A DNA stretch of 64,000 nt from Hymenobacter norwichensis DSM 15439 (GCF_000420705.1 NZ_ATVL01000007.1:1054001-1118000), one strand, 5' to 3'. Positions 17,134 through 27,651 are shown, counted from the first letter of the stretch. The notes: generated by a model from the sequence alone, not told the origin. Numbers and translations are program-made.

Positions 17134-19233
17134 TTGAAACTTTGGTTTTTGCTATTACTCCTGTTGCTGAGTACAACTGCCTGGGCTCAGGTGCCCGCAG
17201 TGGAGCGGTTGCAGGTGCAGGTTCGGACTCATCCACAGGCTGATACGGCACGGGTGAACTTGCTCAACGCTTTGGCTTTCGAGCAACGCTCCACCGCTCC
17301 ACGCATTTCCAAGGCAAGCTTCGAAGAGGCGCTGGCCCTGGCGCGGCAGCTCGCCTATCCTCTTGGCGAAGCCCAAGCCCTGTTAGGCCTGGGGTTTTAT
17401 TATCGGAAGCGCAATGAATACAGCCTGGCGCAAACCTACACCGAGCAGGCCCATCTGTTATTTGAGCGTCTGCACGACCTGCGTAATCAGCTGGCCTGTA
17501 CCTACAATCTGGCCTATATCTTCTTTGGCCAGGGCAACTACACACAGGCGCTCGACTATTCGCAGCAAGGCTTGCAGCTAGCCGAAAAGCTGGCCGACCC
17601 GCATTGGCTGGTGCTCATGAATGCACAGCTGGGTATCATCAGCACCGAAGTGGGAGAGTACAGTAAGGCGCGCCTGTATCTAGAGCAATGCCTGCAACTG
17701 GCGCGCCGATACCACAACCAATCCGGTGTTTCCCAAGGTTTGCGCGGCCTCGGCGACTTGTACCGCACCCAACAAAAGTGGGCCGTTGCCCGCCGTTACT
17801 ACGAACAGGACGTGCTACTGGCGCGCAGCCTCGGCGACAAGCCAGGGGCCTTGGTAGAGGAAATGAACGTAGCCGATATGGCCGAGCACCAAGGCCGCTA
17901 CAACGAAGTGTTTGCCTACTGCTACCAAGTGCTGCGGCAATTGCGGCAGCTGGATGTAGTGGGCTACCTGCCCTGGACACAGCTGGTACTGGCTCGTGCC
18001 CACCTGCACACCAACCGCCCCGATAGCGCCATTTACTATGGCAAAGCTAGCCTACAGGCCAGCCTGCGAAGCGGCACCAAAGAAAACATTCGCGACGTGA
18101 GCGAGGTGCTTGCTCAGGCCAGCGCAACAACCAACAGCTTTTCGGCGGCTTACTGCTACCAGCGCCTGTTCACCATCTACCAGGACAGCCTCAGTAGCCG
18201 CGACCTTATTCGGCGGATTGCCGCTTTGCAATACGGCTACGAGCTTGACCGGAAGCAGGCCCGCATCAGACAGCTCACCCGTACCCAGCAGTTAATTCAG
18301 CAGAAAAACCGTCAGCAACAATGGCTGCTTTCAGTCTCATTAGTAGGGCTGCTGCTGGTGGGGGGCTTAAGCGCAGTGCTTTGGCGTAATAACCAGCAAA
18401 AACAGCGAGCCTACGCTCTGCTAGAAAAGCAGCAGACCGAGCTGGTAGCAACGCAAAAGCAGCTAGTAGCGGCCGAGAAGTGGGCGTTTGTAGGAGAAGT
18501 ATCAGCTGGTATTGCGCACGAGCTGCAAAATCCGCTGCACTTCATGAAGAAGTTTGCCGAAGTTAGCGTAGCCCTGCTTGACCACGACAGCCACGGTACC
18601 CCCACCACCGACCCAGCATCAGCGGAGTTGCAGCAGGAGATTATGGCGGGTCTCAAGCAGAACTTGCAGGAAATCAGCCAGCATGGGCAGCGCGCTTCCT
18701 CCATCATTGCCGACATGCTGGTACACGCCCGCACCGGCAGCGCCCAGCGCGAGTCAGTGAATATCAATGCCTTGGTTGAAGAAAATTTGCTGCTGGCCAG
18801 TCAGATAGCTGCAAGCAAAGAGCCGCCTTTTCAGGCTACTATTCATACTGCCTTCGATGCCGCAGCAGGGCAGGTGGCGGTGGTGCCAGCCGAAATAGGA
18901 AGGGGGCTGCTCAACCTGTTTACCAATGCGCTGCACGCGCTGGAAACCCAACAGAATCAGTCTGCTATTGGGTATCAGCCCGTGTTGCGCGTAAGCACCG
19001 AGCGGGCCAACGGTCAGATAGCCATCCGGATCCACGACAATGGCACTGGTATGACGGAAGAAGTTAAGCGGCAGATTTTTCAGCCGTTTTTCACTACCAA
19101 ACCCCTTGGCAAAGGAACGGGTCTTGGGTTGTCGTTGGCGCACGATACCATCACCAAAGGCCACGGTGGCATGCTGCAAGTAGACACCAAGGAAGGCGAG
19201 TTCACGGAATTTGTCATTCTGCTGCCTGCCTAA
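17134..19233 (+). CDS. TPR-containing sensor histidine kinase
   Basis: A 699-residue protein that starts with TTG. No in-frame ATG exists upstream, and the TTG gives a proper signal peptide (KLWFLLLLLLLSTTAWAQ). Residues 30-330 hold TPR-like repeats (YNLAYIFFGQGNYTQALDYS and similar) placed in the periplasm. A membrane helix lies at about 396-415 and a coiled linker at 420-450. The kinase core follows: phosphoacceptor His 462 in GIAHELQNPLHF, an N-box (LLNLFTNALHAL), then IHDNGTGM and GKGTGLGLSLAHDTI. It is complete for autophosphorylation but has no receiver domain, and no response regulator is adjacent, so its partner is elsewhere. Confidence 0.9.
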   Translation: MKLWFLLLLLLLSTTAWAQVPAVERLQVQVRTHPQADTARVNLLNALAFEQRSTAPRISKASFEEALALARQLAYPLGEAQALLGLGFYYRKRNEYSLAQTYTEQAHLLFERLHDLRNQLACTYNLAYIFFGQGNYTQALDYSQQGLQLAEKLADPHWLVLMNAQLGIISTEVGEYSKARLYLEQCLQLARRYHNQSGVSQGLRGLGDLYRTQQKWAVARRYYEQDVLLARSLGDKPGALVEEMNVADMAEHQGRYNEVFAYCYQVLRQLRQLDVVGYLPWTQLVLARAHLHTNRPDSAIYYGKASLQASLRSGTKENIRDVSEVLAQASATTNSFSAAYCYQRLFTIYQDSLSSRDLIRRIAALQYGYELDRKQARIRQLTRTQQLIQQKNRQQQWLLSVSLVGLLLVGGLSAVLWRNNQQKQRAYALLEKQQTELVATQKQLVAAEKWAFVGEVSAGIAHELQNPLHFMKKFAEVSVALLDHDSHGTPTTDPASAELQQEIMAGLKQNLQEISQHGQRASSIIADMLVHARTGSAQRESVNINALVEENLLLASQIAASKEPPFQATIHTAFDAAAGQVAVVPAEIGRGLLNLFTNALHALETQQNQSAIGYQPVLRVSTERANGQIAIRIHDNGTGMTEEVKRQIFQPFFTTKPLGKGTGLGLSLAHDTITKGHGGMLQVDTKEGEFTEFVILLPA

Positions 19234-19270
19234 AAGTGGCGGCTATATGCCGGCTTGTGGAAGAAGTTGC

Positions 19271-19984
19271 TTAGGTCTCGTACTGGTCCAAGATTACACT
19301 CAAATCGTTGAGGCGCCGTGTAATCAGCGTTAGCATGTCCTGCGAAACGGGTATTTGGGTGCCGTGCCGCGTGATAAGGTAGCGAACCAACGCAGCCAAC
19401 CCCTGTATTTCTTCCTGAATCTGTTCGCGCATGAGTTGCCACTGCGTCAGGCCCAAACTAGGCGTAGCCAAGCAGCAGTACCGAACAGCCACCATCTGGC
19501 TGATTAGGGTGGCAATGCGCTCTAAGAGTGCCCGCTCGTCAGCGCTGAACGGGCGTGGCTGCCGGTCAATTACGCACAAGGAGCCAATGCGGCGCTCATC
19601 GAGCATGCGTATGGGAGCAGCCGCATAAAAGCGCAGCCCTTTGTTGTTGGCAGCCTCGGCCGCGTCGCGGGTGATGAGCGGCGAGGTTTCGGTGGCTAAA
19701 TCAGAGTATACAACCGCTTTATTATGCAGAATGGCCGTTGAACACAGCGCCTCTTCGCGGGGCTGCGACTTCACGGTGGGCAGCCCAAAATTTGCTGTGT
19801 ACTGCACCTGCTCTTCTTCCACAAGAGCAATCAAGGAAATAGGCAAGCTGAAGATGCGGGCAGTGAGCGAAACAAACTCACCAAAAATTGTTTCCTGCAA
19901 TGAATTAGCCACATCATAGTGCCGGATAGAACCCAAGCGCTGGGTTTCATCGGCAGGTATCAGTAACTGAGAAACTGAAGCCAT
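19271..19984 (-). CDS. GAF-domain protein
   Basis: A 237-residue soluble protein with one GAF domain over about residues 25-170: FGEFVSLTARIFSLPISLIALVEEE, the ALCSTAILHN segment, and GLRFYAAAPIRMLDERRIGSLCVIDRQPRPFS, typical of the subgroup seen at the front of sensor kinases. The C-terminal 65 residues are helical and unassigned. No kinase, cyclase or DNA-binding output domain is present, so it probably senses a small ligand or redox state and acts through protein contacts. It is convergent with the histidine kinase, ending 37 bases from it. A functional link is possible but unproven. Confidence 0.85.
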   Translation of the reverse strand: MASVSQLLIPADETQRLGSIRHYDVANSLQETIFGEFVSLTARIFSLPISLIALVEEEQVQYTANFGLPTVKSQPREEALCSTAILHNKAVVYSDLATETSPLITRDAAEAANNKGLRFYAAAPIRMLDERRIGSLCVIDRQPRPFSADERALLERIATLISQMVAVRYCCLATPSLGLTQWQLMREQIQEEIQGLAALVRYLITRHGTQIPVSQDMLTLITRRLNDLSVILDQYET

Positions 19985-20134
19985 AAGATGTGCTTTTTAA
20001 CAGTAAGCTAATTACATATAAGGTTAATACGTAAGACAATTTGCTGCTTAAACTGGCAAGATCAAAGGCCTTCGTTATGGTTCTTTGTAAGGATATATTA
20101 TTTCTTTAATTGTTCACATAGCGGGATTTGATTC

Positions 20135-23100
20135 TTAGCGCAACAGTCGAAGTGTGGTATCTAAGCGTTGGGTGCGCAATAGGTTATGGTATTGCTGCTG
20201 CAGGTATTCCTGTTGTTGGCGCTGCTCCTGTTTTTTGAAAAGCTGCACTTTGTATTTGCTTTTGGGCGGACGACTCAGATGCACATATATCAATCCTTTG
20301 CTAGGACGGTGAGTAGCCTCACCGCTCTGAATCCGTTCTATGCGTTTTTCGTTGTTGCCGAACAGCGTTTGCATGGGGCTGAAACCCAGATACAGGTTAG
20401 CCTGCCCATTGAGGTAGTACTCGCCGCTTACTGCCAAGTCCGTTAGGTTACTATTGAGATGCATGCTGGGCACAAGAAGCCGGTTGCCATCCAGAAGGAA
20501 GCGTGGGCTCACTGGTTCGAAATATAAATGATTGGTTTTCTTGTTGCTCAGAAACCGCAGGGCTTGAGTCAACGCATCTACATCCAGCAGTTCCAGGTTG
20601 CGTAAGTCAGTTTTCAGGTAGGCGTGCGTGCGGGTCAGTTTAGGCAAAAATGCGGCATCAAGGTCGGTGCGTACGTCGGCCTCACACTGCATGGTGCCCC
20701 GCACGTTATCGGCCCGCAGCACATCAAACTGGAGGGCTTCCACCAACTGAAACAACGCTGGCAACTCAATACGCTGTAGCCGCATCTGGGCGCGTAGCGG
20801 ATGGTGGTTGGGGCCGGCATCGGTTTGCATGTGTCCTTGCAACGAAATCGAGCCACCGAAAGCTTGTAGTGAACAGTTTTCCAGTCGGGCGCCCCCCGGC
20901 TCTAAGTGGCTGACCAAACGAAAATTGCGGCCCCGTAACAGCCCGTAGCGCACTTGTTCGGCCGCAACTTGCACCTGCGCCGTAACAGTGCCATCAACGA
21001 ACGGCGACTTAACCGGGCGCAGACGGCTGGAGTTGGCCAGCTTGCCTTCAGAAGGTGGCGGACTCAAGGCGGCCAGCAGCCGCAAAAGCTGTTGCACATC
21101 AAGCAGCGCATACCGCAGCTTGATGTCGGCGGTAGCGGCAGCTAGCTTGCCCTGGTTAAGTTGGGCCGTGGCGCTGACGCGCCCAAAGCCCCCGGCGCTG
21201 GTTTCAAAATTCAGGTACGGCATTCGGAAAGAAGGCCCATTCTTATCAAGCCGGAGGCGCAGGTTAGTCAGGTTTTCGCCGGCTGGCAGAGTCAGGGTTT
21301 TCACCGTGGCTACTATCTGCCCATTGGCGGCCAGCACCACTTCGCGCAGGCTAGGGTCGGGGGTGGCCGATGAGGCAGTGCGGCGTGGCTCCCGGTCCAG
21401 GAGGGTAAGCAGGCGGCGGTACTCAATGGTGTTGAAGCGCAAAGCCAGCCGCATGGCTACTGGCTGCAAATGCAGCGTGTCGGTAGGCCAACTTACGGCG
21501 CCGCTGGCTTGGCCACCCCATACGCGAGTTTCCAGGTTGGTAAGCTGCACGTAGCGGCCGTCGTGGCGGACCGTAGCAGCTAATTGGTACAGCGTGTCGG
21601 CGGGCAGTACCAGTTTGCCGCATTCCAGCCGAATATTCAGCCGCAGGCCCGGCGGCAGCAGGTTCATAGCCCTAGCCGCCAGCTCTTGGTTGCGGGTGCG
21701 GCCGGGCTTGCGCGGCCGGGGTGCACGGTGGGGCTGGCCTACTGGTGGGGTCATCAACTGGCGTAGCCGGTCCAGCCGTAGCTCATCCACCGCAAACGTG
21801 CCTTTCACCGTTGTAATCGGGTGCTGCCCGTTGAAATACGACAGCAGATACGTGGTAGTAGCATTGGCTTTTACCTGCATGCCATTGAGGCGACCCGACA
21901 GGTTTTCTAGCTGCCACAAACTGTCGAGCAACCCTAGCTTCACGTTCAGCCCCGACATATCGGCCCCACGGCTGGGCACCCGGAACGAGGCATTCTGGAG
22001 CGTGATGGTACCCCGCACGGCTAGGGGCGGCAACTCGATGTTGCGAGCCCGCACGGCGCGCCGGGTTGCCTGCTTGGGAATTTCCGGCAGCGGCCCGTTG
22101 AAGCGCAAATCGAGGGCGGCAGTGCCTTGCCGCGCCTGCCAAAGACCCGGCGCCACCACTGCTGCTAGGGTTTGCAACTCTGTGCGGCCCCGTACCCGTC
22201 CGGTTAGCACCGGGCGCAGAAAGTTGCGCGCCGTAAGGGCGGCGTCCAACTCCCCGGCCGTGGAGTACAACCGGCATTGGTCGAAGGTGAGCGAAGTAGT
22301 ACGAGAATCGTGCTCGGGGCCGTTGTCGAAGGTGCCCCGGGCATCCCAGCGGCGAATGCGCCGGGTGGAGTCGGCCCACTGAATCTGCGCGTTTTGCAAT
22401 CTGAATTTCAAGACGGTACGCGGCCGAGCAGAGGGGCCGCTGAACCCCTTAATAGTGTACCAGATGCGGGCGTGGCTGGAACTGCGGGCGCCTTCCAGGT
22501 ATTGGTGCAGACCAGGCGGTAAGGCTACGTGCAGCACTTCCAGTAAGGGCTGCGCGCCTATCATACGCAAATTGAGTCGGGTGCCGCGCGGCTGGCCGGG
22601 CGGCGGCGCCTGGTGCGTTCCTCTGATGAGCACAGTGTCGCCGTTGAGCGTGGCTCGGGTACGCAGAAATGTGCCTTTGCGCTGTTTGAAATCGTACTGG
22701 TAGCTGACTTGTGCCCGCACCGGCTCCTGCTCAAACAAATTGCCCCGGCCGCTACGCAGAAACACCAGCTGCCCATCAAGCAGGCCCCGCACCTGCGCCA
22801 CACCCGCCCGCCCCCGGGCCCGCAGCCGCGCTCGATATACAAACGCCTCGAAACCACTGTGCTGAAAGTCGTTGCGGTCTGTTACGCGGAAGTTTATTAG
22901 CGTAAGCGAGTCAAGGTCGAAATCGGGGGGGGAACTGGCCGAGGAGCGCCGGGCCCCCTTGCCGTGCAGGCCCCAGTCTTGGCCGGTGGAGTCGGTGAGC
23001 TGCCGGAACTCGGTGTTGTGCAGGGTGAGGTGGTTGATTTTCACCCGGCCGTGCAACAATTCTCGCAACTGAAGCCGTGCATCAGCCCGCTCAATGCGTA

Positions 23101-23368
23101 GCACGGGCACATTACCGCGGGCGGTGGTGTCGGTGAGGTAGAAGTGCCGCAACGAAACGGTGAAATCTGGAAAGTCGCGGAAAGGAGAGAAGTCCACCTC
23201 AAACGGCGCCAGCACCAAGTCGGAATTGCGGGCCAGCCGCTCCCGGACCAACTGCGCCACCCGCTGGCGGCCCCAGCTGGAGCTAAGCAGCAGCAGGGCT
23301 CCCAGCACCAAAACCACAATGCCCAGCAATGAAAAGCCCAGCAGCTGACGGATAGAAGGGCGTTTCAT
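20135..23368 (-). CDS. AsmA-like envelope protein
   Basis: A 1077-residue protein with one N-terminal membrane helix (about 12-32) and a very long periplasmic part. The segment after the helix, with FEVDFSPFRDFPDFTVSLRHFYLTD, and the region near 840-1000 (LRLQRIELPALFQLVEAL, LRNLELLDVDALTQAL) match the AsmA-like layout of repeated beta strands. Such proteins are thought to bridge inner and outer membranes and carry lipids, related in fold to TamB and Vps13-like proteins. The C-terminal 50 residues are basic and glutamine-rich (FKKQEQRQQQEYLQQQYH). It begins about 208 bases from the divergent gene at 23576. Confidence 0.82.
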   Translation of the reverse strand: MKRPSIRQLLGFSLLGIVVLVLGALLLLSSSWGRQRVAQLVRERLARNSDLVLAPFEVDFSPFRDFPDFTVSLRHFYLTDTTARGNVPVLRIERADARLQLRELLHGRVKINHLTLHNTEFRQLTDSTGQDWGLHGKGARRSSASSPPDFDLDSLTLINFRVTDRNDFQHSGFEAFVYRARLRARGRAGVAQVRGLLDGQLVFLRSGRGNLFEQEPVRAQVSYQYDFKQRKGTFLRTRATLNGDTVLIRGTHQAPPPGQPRGTRLNLRMIGAQPLLEVLHVALPPGLHQYLEGARSSSHARIWYTIKGFSGPSARPRTVLKFRLQNAQIQWADSTRRIRRWDARGTFDNGPEHDSRTTSLTFDQCRLYSTAGELDAALTARNFLRPVLTGRVRGRTELQTLAAVVAPGLWQARQGTAALDLRFNGPLPEIPKQATRRAVRARNIELPPLAVRGTITLQNASFRVPSRGADMSGLNVKLGLLDSLWQLENLSGRLNGMQVKANATTTYLLSYFNGQHPITTVKGTFAVDELRLDRLRQLMTPPVGQPHRAPRPRKPGRTRNQELAARAMNLLPPGLRLNIRLECGKLVLPADTLYQLAATVRHDGRYVQLTNLETRVWGGQASGAVSWPTDTLHLQPVAMRLALRFNTIEYRRLLTLLDREPRRTASSATPDPSLREVVLAANGQIVATVKTLTLPAGENLTNLRLRLDKNGPSFRMPYLNFETSAGGFGRVSATAQLNQGKLAAATADIKLRYALLDVQQLLRLLAALSPPPSEGKLANSSRLRPVKSPFVDGTVTAQVQVAAEQVRYGLLRGRNFRLVSHLEPGGARLENCSLQAFGGSISLQGHMQTDAGPNHHPLRAQMRLQRIELPALFQLVEALQFDVLRADNVRGTMQCEADVRTDLDAAFLPKLTRTHAYLKTDLRNLELLDVDALTQALRFLSNKKTNHLYFEPVSPRFLLDGNRLLVPSMHLNSNLTDLAVSGEYYLNGQANLYLGFSPMQTLFGNNEKRIERIQSGEATHRPSKGLIYVHLSRPPKSKYKVQLFKKQEQRQQQEYLQQQYHNLLRTQRLDTTLRLLR

Positions 23369-23512
23369 GCGGTGAGAGGCGGCGTAGGCAGGGCGGGGAG
23401 GCAGAAGATGATGCGGGTTCTACGTGAAAACTACTGTTGTGGTATGGACCAGAAGGCATTAGGAATTCAGAATCCAGAATCCTGCTGGGAGCAAAAGGCG
23501 AAAGAAAATATA

Positions 23513-23543
23513 TTTAGACAAATTCTAAATAATATTACTTTTG
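23513..23543 (+). promoter_or_regulatory. Promoter for the gene at 23576
   Basis: TACTTTTG at 23536-23543 is an exact -7 match. TTTA at 23513-23516, a one-base variant of TTTG, lies 19 bases upstream. The -7 element is about 32 bases before the ATG. Confidence 0.5.
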
Positions 23544-23575
23544 GCTTCTTATCACTCCTTCAACTGCATCAACTC

Positions 23576-23899
23576 ATGGCGCAATTCTTTCATCATAACG
23601 ACTTCGGCTACTGCGCCCGTTGCCCGCGCACCTGCCATTTGCACGTTTGCTTTGGCAACGTAGCCCTAGCTGCCACGCCTATCGAGTTTGCCGAGTTCCG
23701 CCGCGTCGTGACGGATACGTGGCAGCACCATTGCTTACGTACCCACGACCCGGAAGCCCGTTGCATTGCGTTGCGTACCCCGGCTCCGCATTTGGCGCTG
23801 GTTTTTTCGCTGGTGGAACTCACTCAGCTCAGCGACATTCTAGAAAATACCGCGCTACTGCTGGAAGTGGAGCAGTTGCTGGCCTCGCAAACCGAATAA
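23576..23899 (+). CDS. Small cysteine-containing cytosolic protein, unknown function
   Basis: A 107-residue protein. The start at 23576 is chosen because a good promoter lies just upstream at 23513-23543; the longer open frame begins upstream of that promoter. The N-terminal part holds four cysteines at 13, 16, 20 and 25 (CARCPRTCHLHVC), a possible metal site. The rest is a compact alpha/beta domain (FGNVALAATPIEFAEFRRVV). Similar short proteins with a Cys-x2-Cys front followed by HL-x-FGN occur in Bacteroidota as an uncharacterised family. I cannot name a function. Confidence 0.75.
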   Translation: MAQFFHHNDFGYCARCPRTCHLHVCFGNVALAATPIEFAEFRRVVTDTWQHHCLRTHDPEARCIALRTPAPHLALVFSLVELTQLSDILENTALLLEVEQLLASQTE

Positions 23900-24028
23900 C
23901 CGAAACTAGCCGTAGCACTGAGCGGAAGTAATCAGGTAGCCTGCGGTGGCCGACAGACTTTAGGCGAAGCAGGGTTTTTTGCCTTCCTTGAAGCCCACTA
24001 TTCCTCTTATAAAATTATAGAGTTTGCA

Positions 24029-25921
24029 ATGAAGCTTCCTTCCCTGAGTCATGTGGCGGTTGAAGCCATCCGCGTAGTTCGCCGGTTCCCACTCACCCTA
24101 CTGTGCGCGCTGGTGCTTTGTGTTACTGGTATTTATGCCATTTACAATGAAAAAATCACCTACGAATGGCTGGTGCCTTTGGCATCGGCTGGGGCGCTGG
24201 GGCTCACGCTCACGCTGAGCGTGGCGCTGGCGGCCGAGCGGTACCGTTGGCCCATAATGGTACGAGTGCTGGCCGAGGTGGGCGCGGTGGGCCTGCTGGC
24301 GGTGTGGTACGGGCTCTGCCCCGCGGCGCTAAACCAGATATGGGGACAGCGCCTGCTATTGCTGCTACTGGGGCTGCATCTGCTGGTGGCCGTGGTGCCC
24401 TACCTGCCCGAACTGCGCCGCCGCGCCGATACGCCCGGCTTCTGGCGCTACAACGAAACCTTGTTTTTGCGCATCCTCACGGCCGGGCTCTACTCCGGAG
24501 TACTGTTTGCGGGCTGTGCGCTGGCATTAACGGCCATCGACAATCTATTCGAGGTAAAGCTGGATGAGCACCTCTACGGCTACCTGTTTGTGGTGCTGGC
24601 CACGGTGTTCAATACCTGGTTTTTTCTGGCCGGCGTACCCCACAATTTCGAGGCGTTGGAGCAGGAAGCGCCTTATCCGAAGGCGCTGAAGCTGTTTACG
24701 CAGTTTGTGCTGCTGCCGCTCGTGGTGCTGTATCTGGCCATTCTGTACGCTTATCTGGCCCGGATTTTAGTGTTGCAAACCCTGCCTAAAGGGTGGGTAT
24801 CGTTGCTGGTGCTGGCCTTGGCAGTGGCCGGTATCTTCGCGCTGCTGCTCATCCACCCCGTCCGCGACGATGCCGATAACACTTGGATTCGTACATTTTC
24901 CCGTTGGTTTTACCGGGCGCTATTTCCGCTGCTGGGGCTGCTGGCCGTGGCTATTGGCACCCGCATCCGGGCGTACGGCATCACCGAGGAGCGGTATTTC
25001 GTGTTGGTACTGGCGGCGTGGCTAGCCATCATGGCCACTTACTTTCTGCTGCGGCAGGGTAGGGGCATCATCTGGATTCCGGCTTCCTTGGCGCTTATTG
25101 CGTTTCTGGCAGCTGCCGGGCCGTGGAGCGCCTTTGCCGTAGCCGAGCGGAGCCAGTTCAACCAGCTGCGGAAACTAGCTGCCCAATACAAGCTGCTGCA
25201 AAACGGCAAGCTGGATGGCGTGGGTAAGCGGCTACCGAAGCTTGCTAAAAGCGCTAAGCAGCGGGTGGCTTCCGTTTTCGACTTCTTCGCCGACCGGAAC
25301 GCCGTGCAGCAGTTACAGCCGTTTTTTGTTGCCAGCTTAGTGCCGCCTGATTCACTGCGTGCTAAGAAGGAGTGGGAACAGAGAAGTTGGATTGATGACC
25401 GGCTGTATGAGGTGAGCGGTATTCCTCGCTACACTCGTTACGATACAGAGGAGGAAGAGGAGATGGTGGCTAACTTCTATTCTCGCTCCACATTTCAAGC
25501 GCTTGGGCGCGGTCGTTATTGGTTGCAGAACGTTGACTTACAGCGCTATGATATTCCAGTTGATAATGTGCTAACGGAAGTGCCCGCGCGGGAAGGCACG
25601 TTCCGGCTACGAGCTGCCAACCAAGGACACGACATCTACTTAGAGCAATTGCGCGCCGACAGCACGTGGCAACGCCAACTTCGCGTATCGCCCGGTCCAG
25701 TAGCCGATTCGATGGTGCGTGTGCATGGCCAAAACCCAGACCGTTCCGCAGAAATGCCAAAGCGGTTGACGTTGCAAGCTGCTACCTCTGGCATTACACT
25801 CTCGGTCTATTTGCAGCAGCTAAGCCGGCGGCAACAGCACGACACGGTGTTCTACAACTTCCAAGGAGAGGCCCTGCTGGAATTGCGCGAACGTCCCGAA
25901 CAAACAAAAAAGGGCCGCTAG
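24029..25921 (+). CDS. DUF4153 integral membrane protein
   Basis: A 630-residue protein. Residues 1-360 contain about ten membrane helices, with RRFPLTLLCALVLCVTGIYAIY at the front and the conserved loop AGVPHNFEALEQE in the middle, both typical of DUF4153 proteins of Bacteroidota. Residues 370-630 are a soluble domain, probably periplasmic, with no motif I recognise (DDRLYEVSGIPRYTRYDTEEEEEM). The family has no established function. The stop codon lies inside the following terminator hairpin. Confidence 0.8.
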   Translation: MKLPSLSHVAVEAIRVVRRFPLTLLCALVLCVTGIYAIYNEKITYEWLVPLASAGALGLTLTLSVALAAERYRWPIMVRVLAEVGAVGLLAVWYGLCPAALNQIWGQRLLLLLLGLHLLVAVVPYLPELRRRADTPGFWRYNETLFLRILTAGLYSGVLFAGCALALTAIDNLFEVKLDEHLYGYLFVVLATVFNTWFFLAGVPHNFEALEQEAPYPKALKLFTQFVLLPLVVLYLAILYAYLARILVLQTLPKGWVSLLVLALAVAGIFALLLIHPVRDDADNTWIRTFSRWFYRALFPLLGLLAVAIGTRIRAYGITEERYFVLVLAAWLAIMATYFLLRQGRGIIWIPASLALIAFLAAAGPWSAFAVAERSQFNQLRKLAAQYKLLQNGKLDGVGKRLPKLAKSAKQRVASVFDFFADRNAVQQLQPFFVASLVPPDSLRAKKEWEQRSWIDDRLYEVSGIPRYTRYDTEEEEEMVANFYSRSTFQALGRGRYWLQNVDLQRYDIPVDNVLTEVPAREGTFRLRAANQGHDIYLEQLRADSTWQRQLRVSPGPVADSMVRVHGQNPDRSAEMPKRLTLQAATSGITLSVYLQQLSRRQQHDTVFYNFQGEALLELRERPEQTKKGR

Positions 25922-25941
25922 CATTGCGCTAGCGGCCCTTT
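25909..25941. terminator. Bidirectional terminator
   Basis: A perfect 14-base inverted repeat (25909-25922 and 25928-25941) flanked by A and T runs. It overlaps the stop codon of the DUF4153 gene (25919-25921) and precedes the convergent guaA stop. Confidence 0.88.
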
Positions 25942-25954
25942 ACTCAGCTACTCG

Positions 25955-27487
25955 CTATTCCCACTCGATAGTTGCGGGTGGCTTGCTGGAAATATCATAC
26001 ACCACGCGGTTGATGCCACGCACCTGGTTGATGATTTTGTTGCTGATTTCGGCCAGGAACTCGTAGGGTAGGTGCGCCCAGTCGGCCGTCATGCCGTCCA
26101 CGCTGGTTACGGCGCGCAGGGCTACTACTTGCTCGTAAGTCCGCTCGTCGCCCATTACGCCCACGCTCTGGATGGGGAGCAGCATCACGCCGGCTTGCCA
26201 GGTTTTGTCGTAGAGGTTGTGCGCTTTCAGGCCGTTGATGAAGATGGCGTCGGCGCGCTGGAGCAAATCCACTTTGGCGGGCGTAATGTCGCCGAGGATG
26301 CGGATGCCCAGGCCGGGGCCGGGGAAGGGGTGGCGGTGTAGGATGTTGGTGGGTAAGCCCAGCGTGTGACCGACCTCGCGCACTTCATCCTTGAACAAAG
26401 CCCGCAGCGGCTCCACAATCCGCAGGTTCATCTTTTCGGGCAGCCCGCCCACGTTGTGGTGGCTCTTGATGGTGACCGACGAGCCGTGCACCGAAACCGA
26501 CTCGATTACGTCGGGATAAATCGTGCCCTGGGCCAGCCAACGGGCGCCGTCCACTTTCTGCGCTTCCCTATCGAACACCTCAATAAAGGTGCGGCCAATA
26601 GCTTTGCGCTTTAGTTCAGGGTCGGTGAGGCCAGCCAGGGCGTTGTAGAACTCCTGCGAGGCATCCACACCAAGCACGTTCAAGCCCAGGTCTTTGTAGG
26701 AGTGCAGCACATCTTCGTACTCATCCTTGCGCAACAGCCCGTTGTTCACAAAAATTCCGTGCAGCCGGCTGCCAACGGCCTTGTGCAGCAGCAGCGCCGC
26801 CACCGAAGAATCCACGCCGCCCGACAGGCCCAGTATCACCTGGTCCTGCTCGCCAATGGTGCGTTGGAGCGTTTCCACCATGCTGTCCACGAAGTGCTCG
26901 GGCGTCCAACTCTGGTCGAGGCCACAGATGTTCACCACAAAGTTCTGGAGCAGCGTTTTGCCGTCGGTGCTGTGCGTCACCTCAGGGTGGAACTGAATCC
27001 CGTAGGTGGGCTGCCCTTCAATCTTGAATGCTGCCACATCTACCTCGGGCGTGCTGGCAATAATGTCGAAGCCAGCCGGTAGGTGCTTGATAGTATCACC
27101 GTGCGACATCCACACCTGCGACTCGGTGGGTACACCGTGCAGTAGCGGGCTCTCGTGGTTGACGTGGGCTAGCCGGGCCCGACCGTACTCCCGGATGGTA
27201 GCGGGCAGCACCTCGCCGCCTTGCTGGTGCGCTAGCAACTGCGCGCCGTAGCACACGCCCAGCACCGGCACTTGACCTAAGTAGCTGGAAAGGTCAGGGT
27301 TGGGCGATTCGGCATCGCGCACGGAGCAGGGCGAGCCGGAAAGCACAACGCCCCGGATATCCTCAGTGAGGGCCGGGGCGTGCGTATAAGGGTGAATTTC
27401 GCAGTACACATTCAATTCCCGAATGCGCCGGGCAATTAACTGGGTGTACTGCGACCCAAAATCGAGAATCAGAATCTGTTGAGGCAT
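25955..27487 (-). CDS. guaA: GMP synthase (glutamine-hydrolysing)
   Basis: A 510-residue enzyme that converts XMP to GMP using ATP and glutamine. The start at 27487 ([17 protein letters not shown]) is the usual N-terminus; the ATG 11 codons upstream is discarded. The class I glutaminase domain shows the catalytic Cys in [10 protein letters not shown] and the His-x-Glu of FHPEVTHS. The synthetase domain shows the PP-loop LSGGVDSSV, and the C-terminal dimer domain ends KPPATIEWE as usual. All catalytic residues are in place. Confidence 0.97.
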   Translation of the reverse strand: MPQQILILDFGSQYTQLIARRIRELNVYCEIHPYTHAPALTEDIRGVVLSGSPCSVRDAESPNPDLSSYLGQVPVLGVCYGAQLLAHQQGGEVLPATIREYGRARLAHVNHESPLLHGVPTESQVWMSHGDTIKHLPAGFDIIASTPEVDVAAFKIEGQPTYGIQFHPEVTHSTDGKTLLQNFVVNICGLDQSWTPEHFVDSMVETLQRTIGEQDQVILGLSGGVDSSVAALLLHKAVGSRLHGIFVNNGLLRKDEYEDVLHSYKDLGLNVLGVDASQEFYNALAGLTDPELKRKAIGRTFIEVFDREAQKVDGARWLAQGTIYPDVIESVSVHGSSVTIKSHHNVGGLPEKMNLRIVEPLRALFKDEVREVGHTLGLPTNILHRHPFPGPGLGIRILGDITPAKVDLLQRADAIFINGLKAHNLYDKTWQAGVMLLPIQSVGVMGDERTYEQVVALRAVTSVDGMTADWAHLPYEFLAEISNKIINQVRGINRVVYDISSKPPATIEWE

Positions 27488-27621
27488 AGGCAAAGGTAAG
27501 CACGGACAGGAGGAGCACAAAAAAACCTAGTGCCACAAGCCTATTTCCCTACTCATTCATTGAATAATATAAAAAATGTGCAACGGTATTGGATTAGTAG
27601 AAAAAATAATTGTCTTATACA

Positions 27622-27651
27622 TTGATTATATAATTATGCTATATATATTTG
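27622..27651 (+). promoter_or_regulatory. Promoter for the gene at 27737
   Basis: TTG at 27622-27624, 19 bases, then TATATTTG at 27644-27651. This is a full match to the Bacteroidetes consensus within an AT-rich stretch, implying a 5' leader of about 80 bases. Confidence 0.7.

Noticed and set aside
21594..22382. Plus-strand ORF of 262 residues antisense to the AsmA-like gene
   Set aside because: Arg/Ser-rich shadow of a GC-rich coding strand; no recognisable domain.
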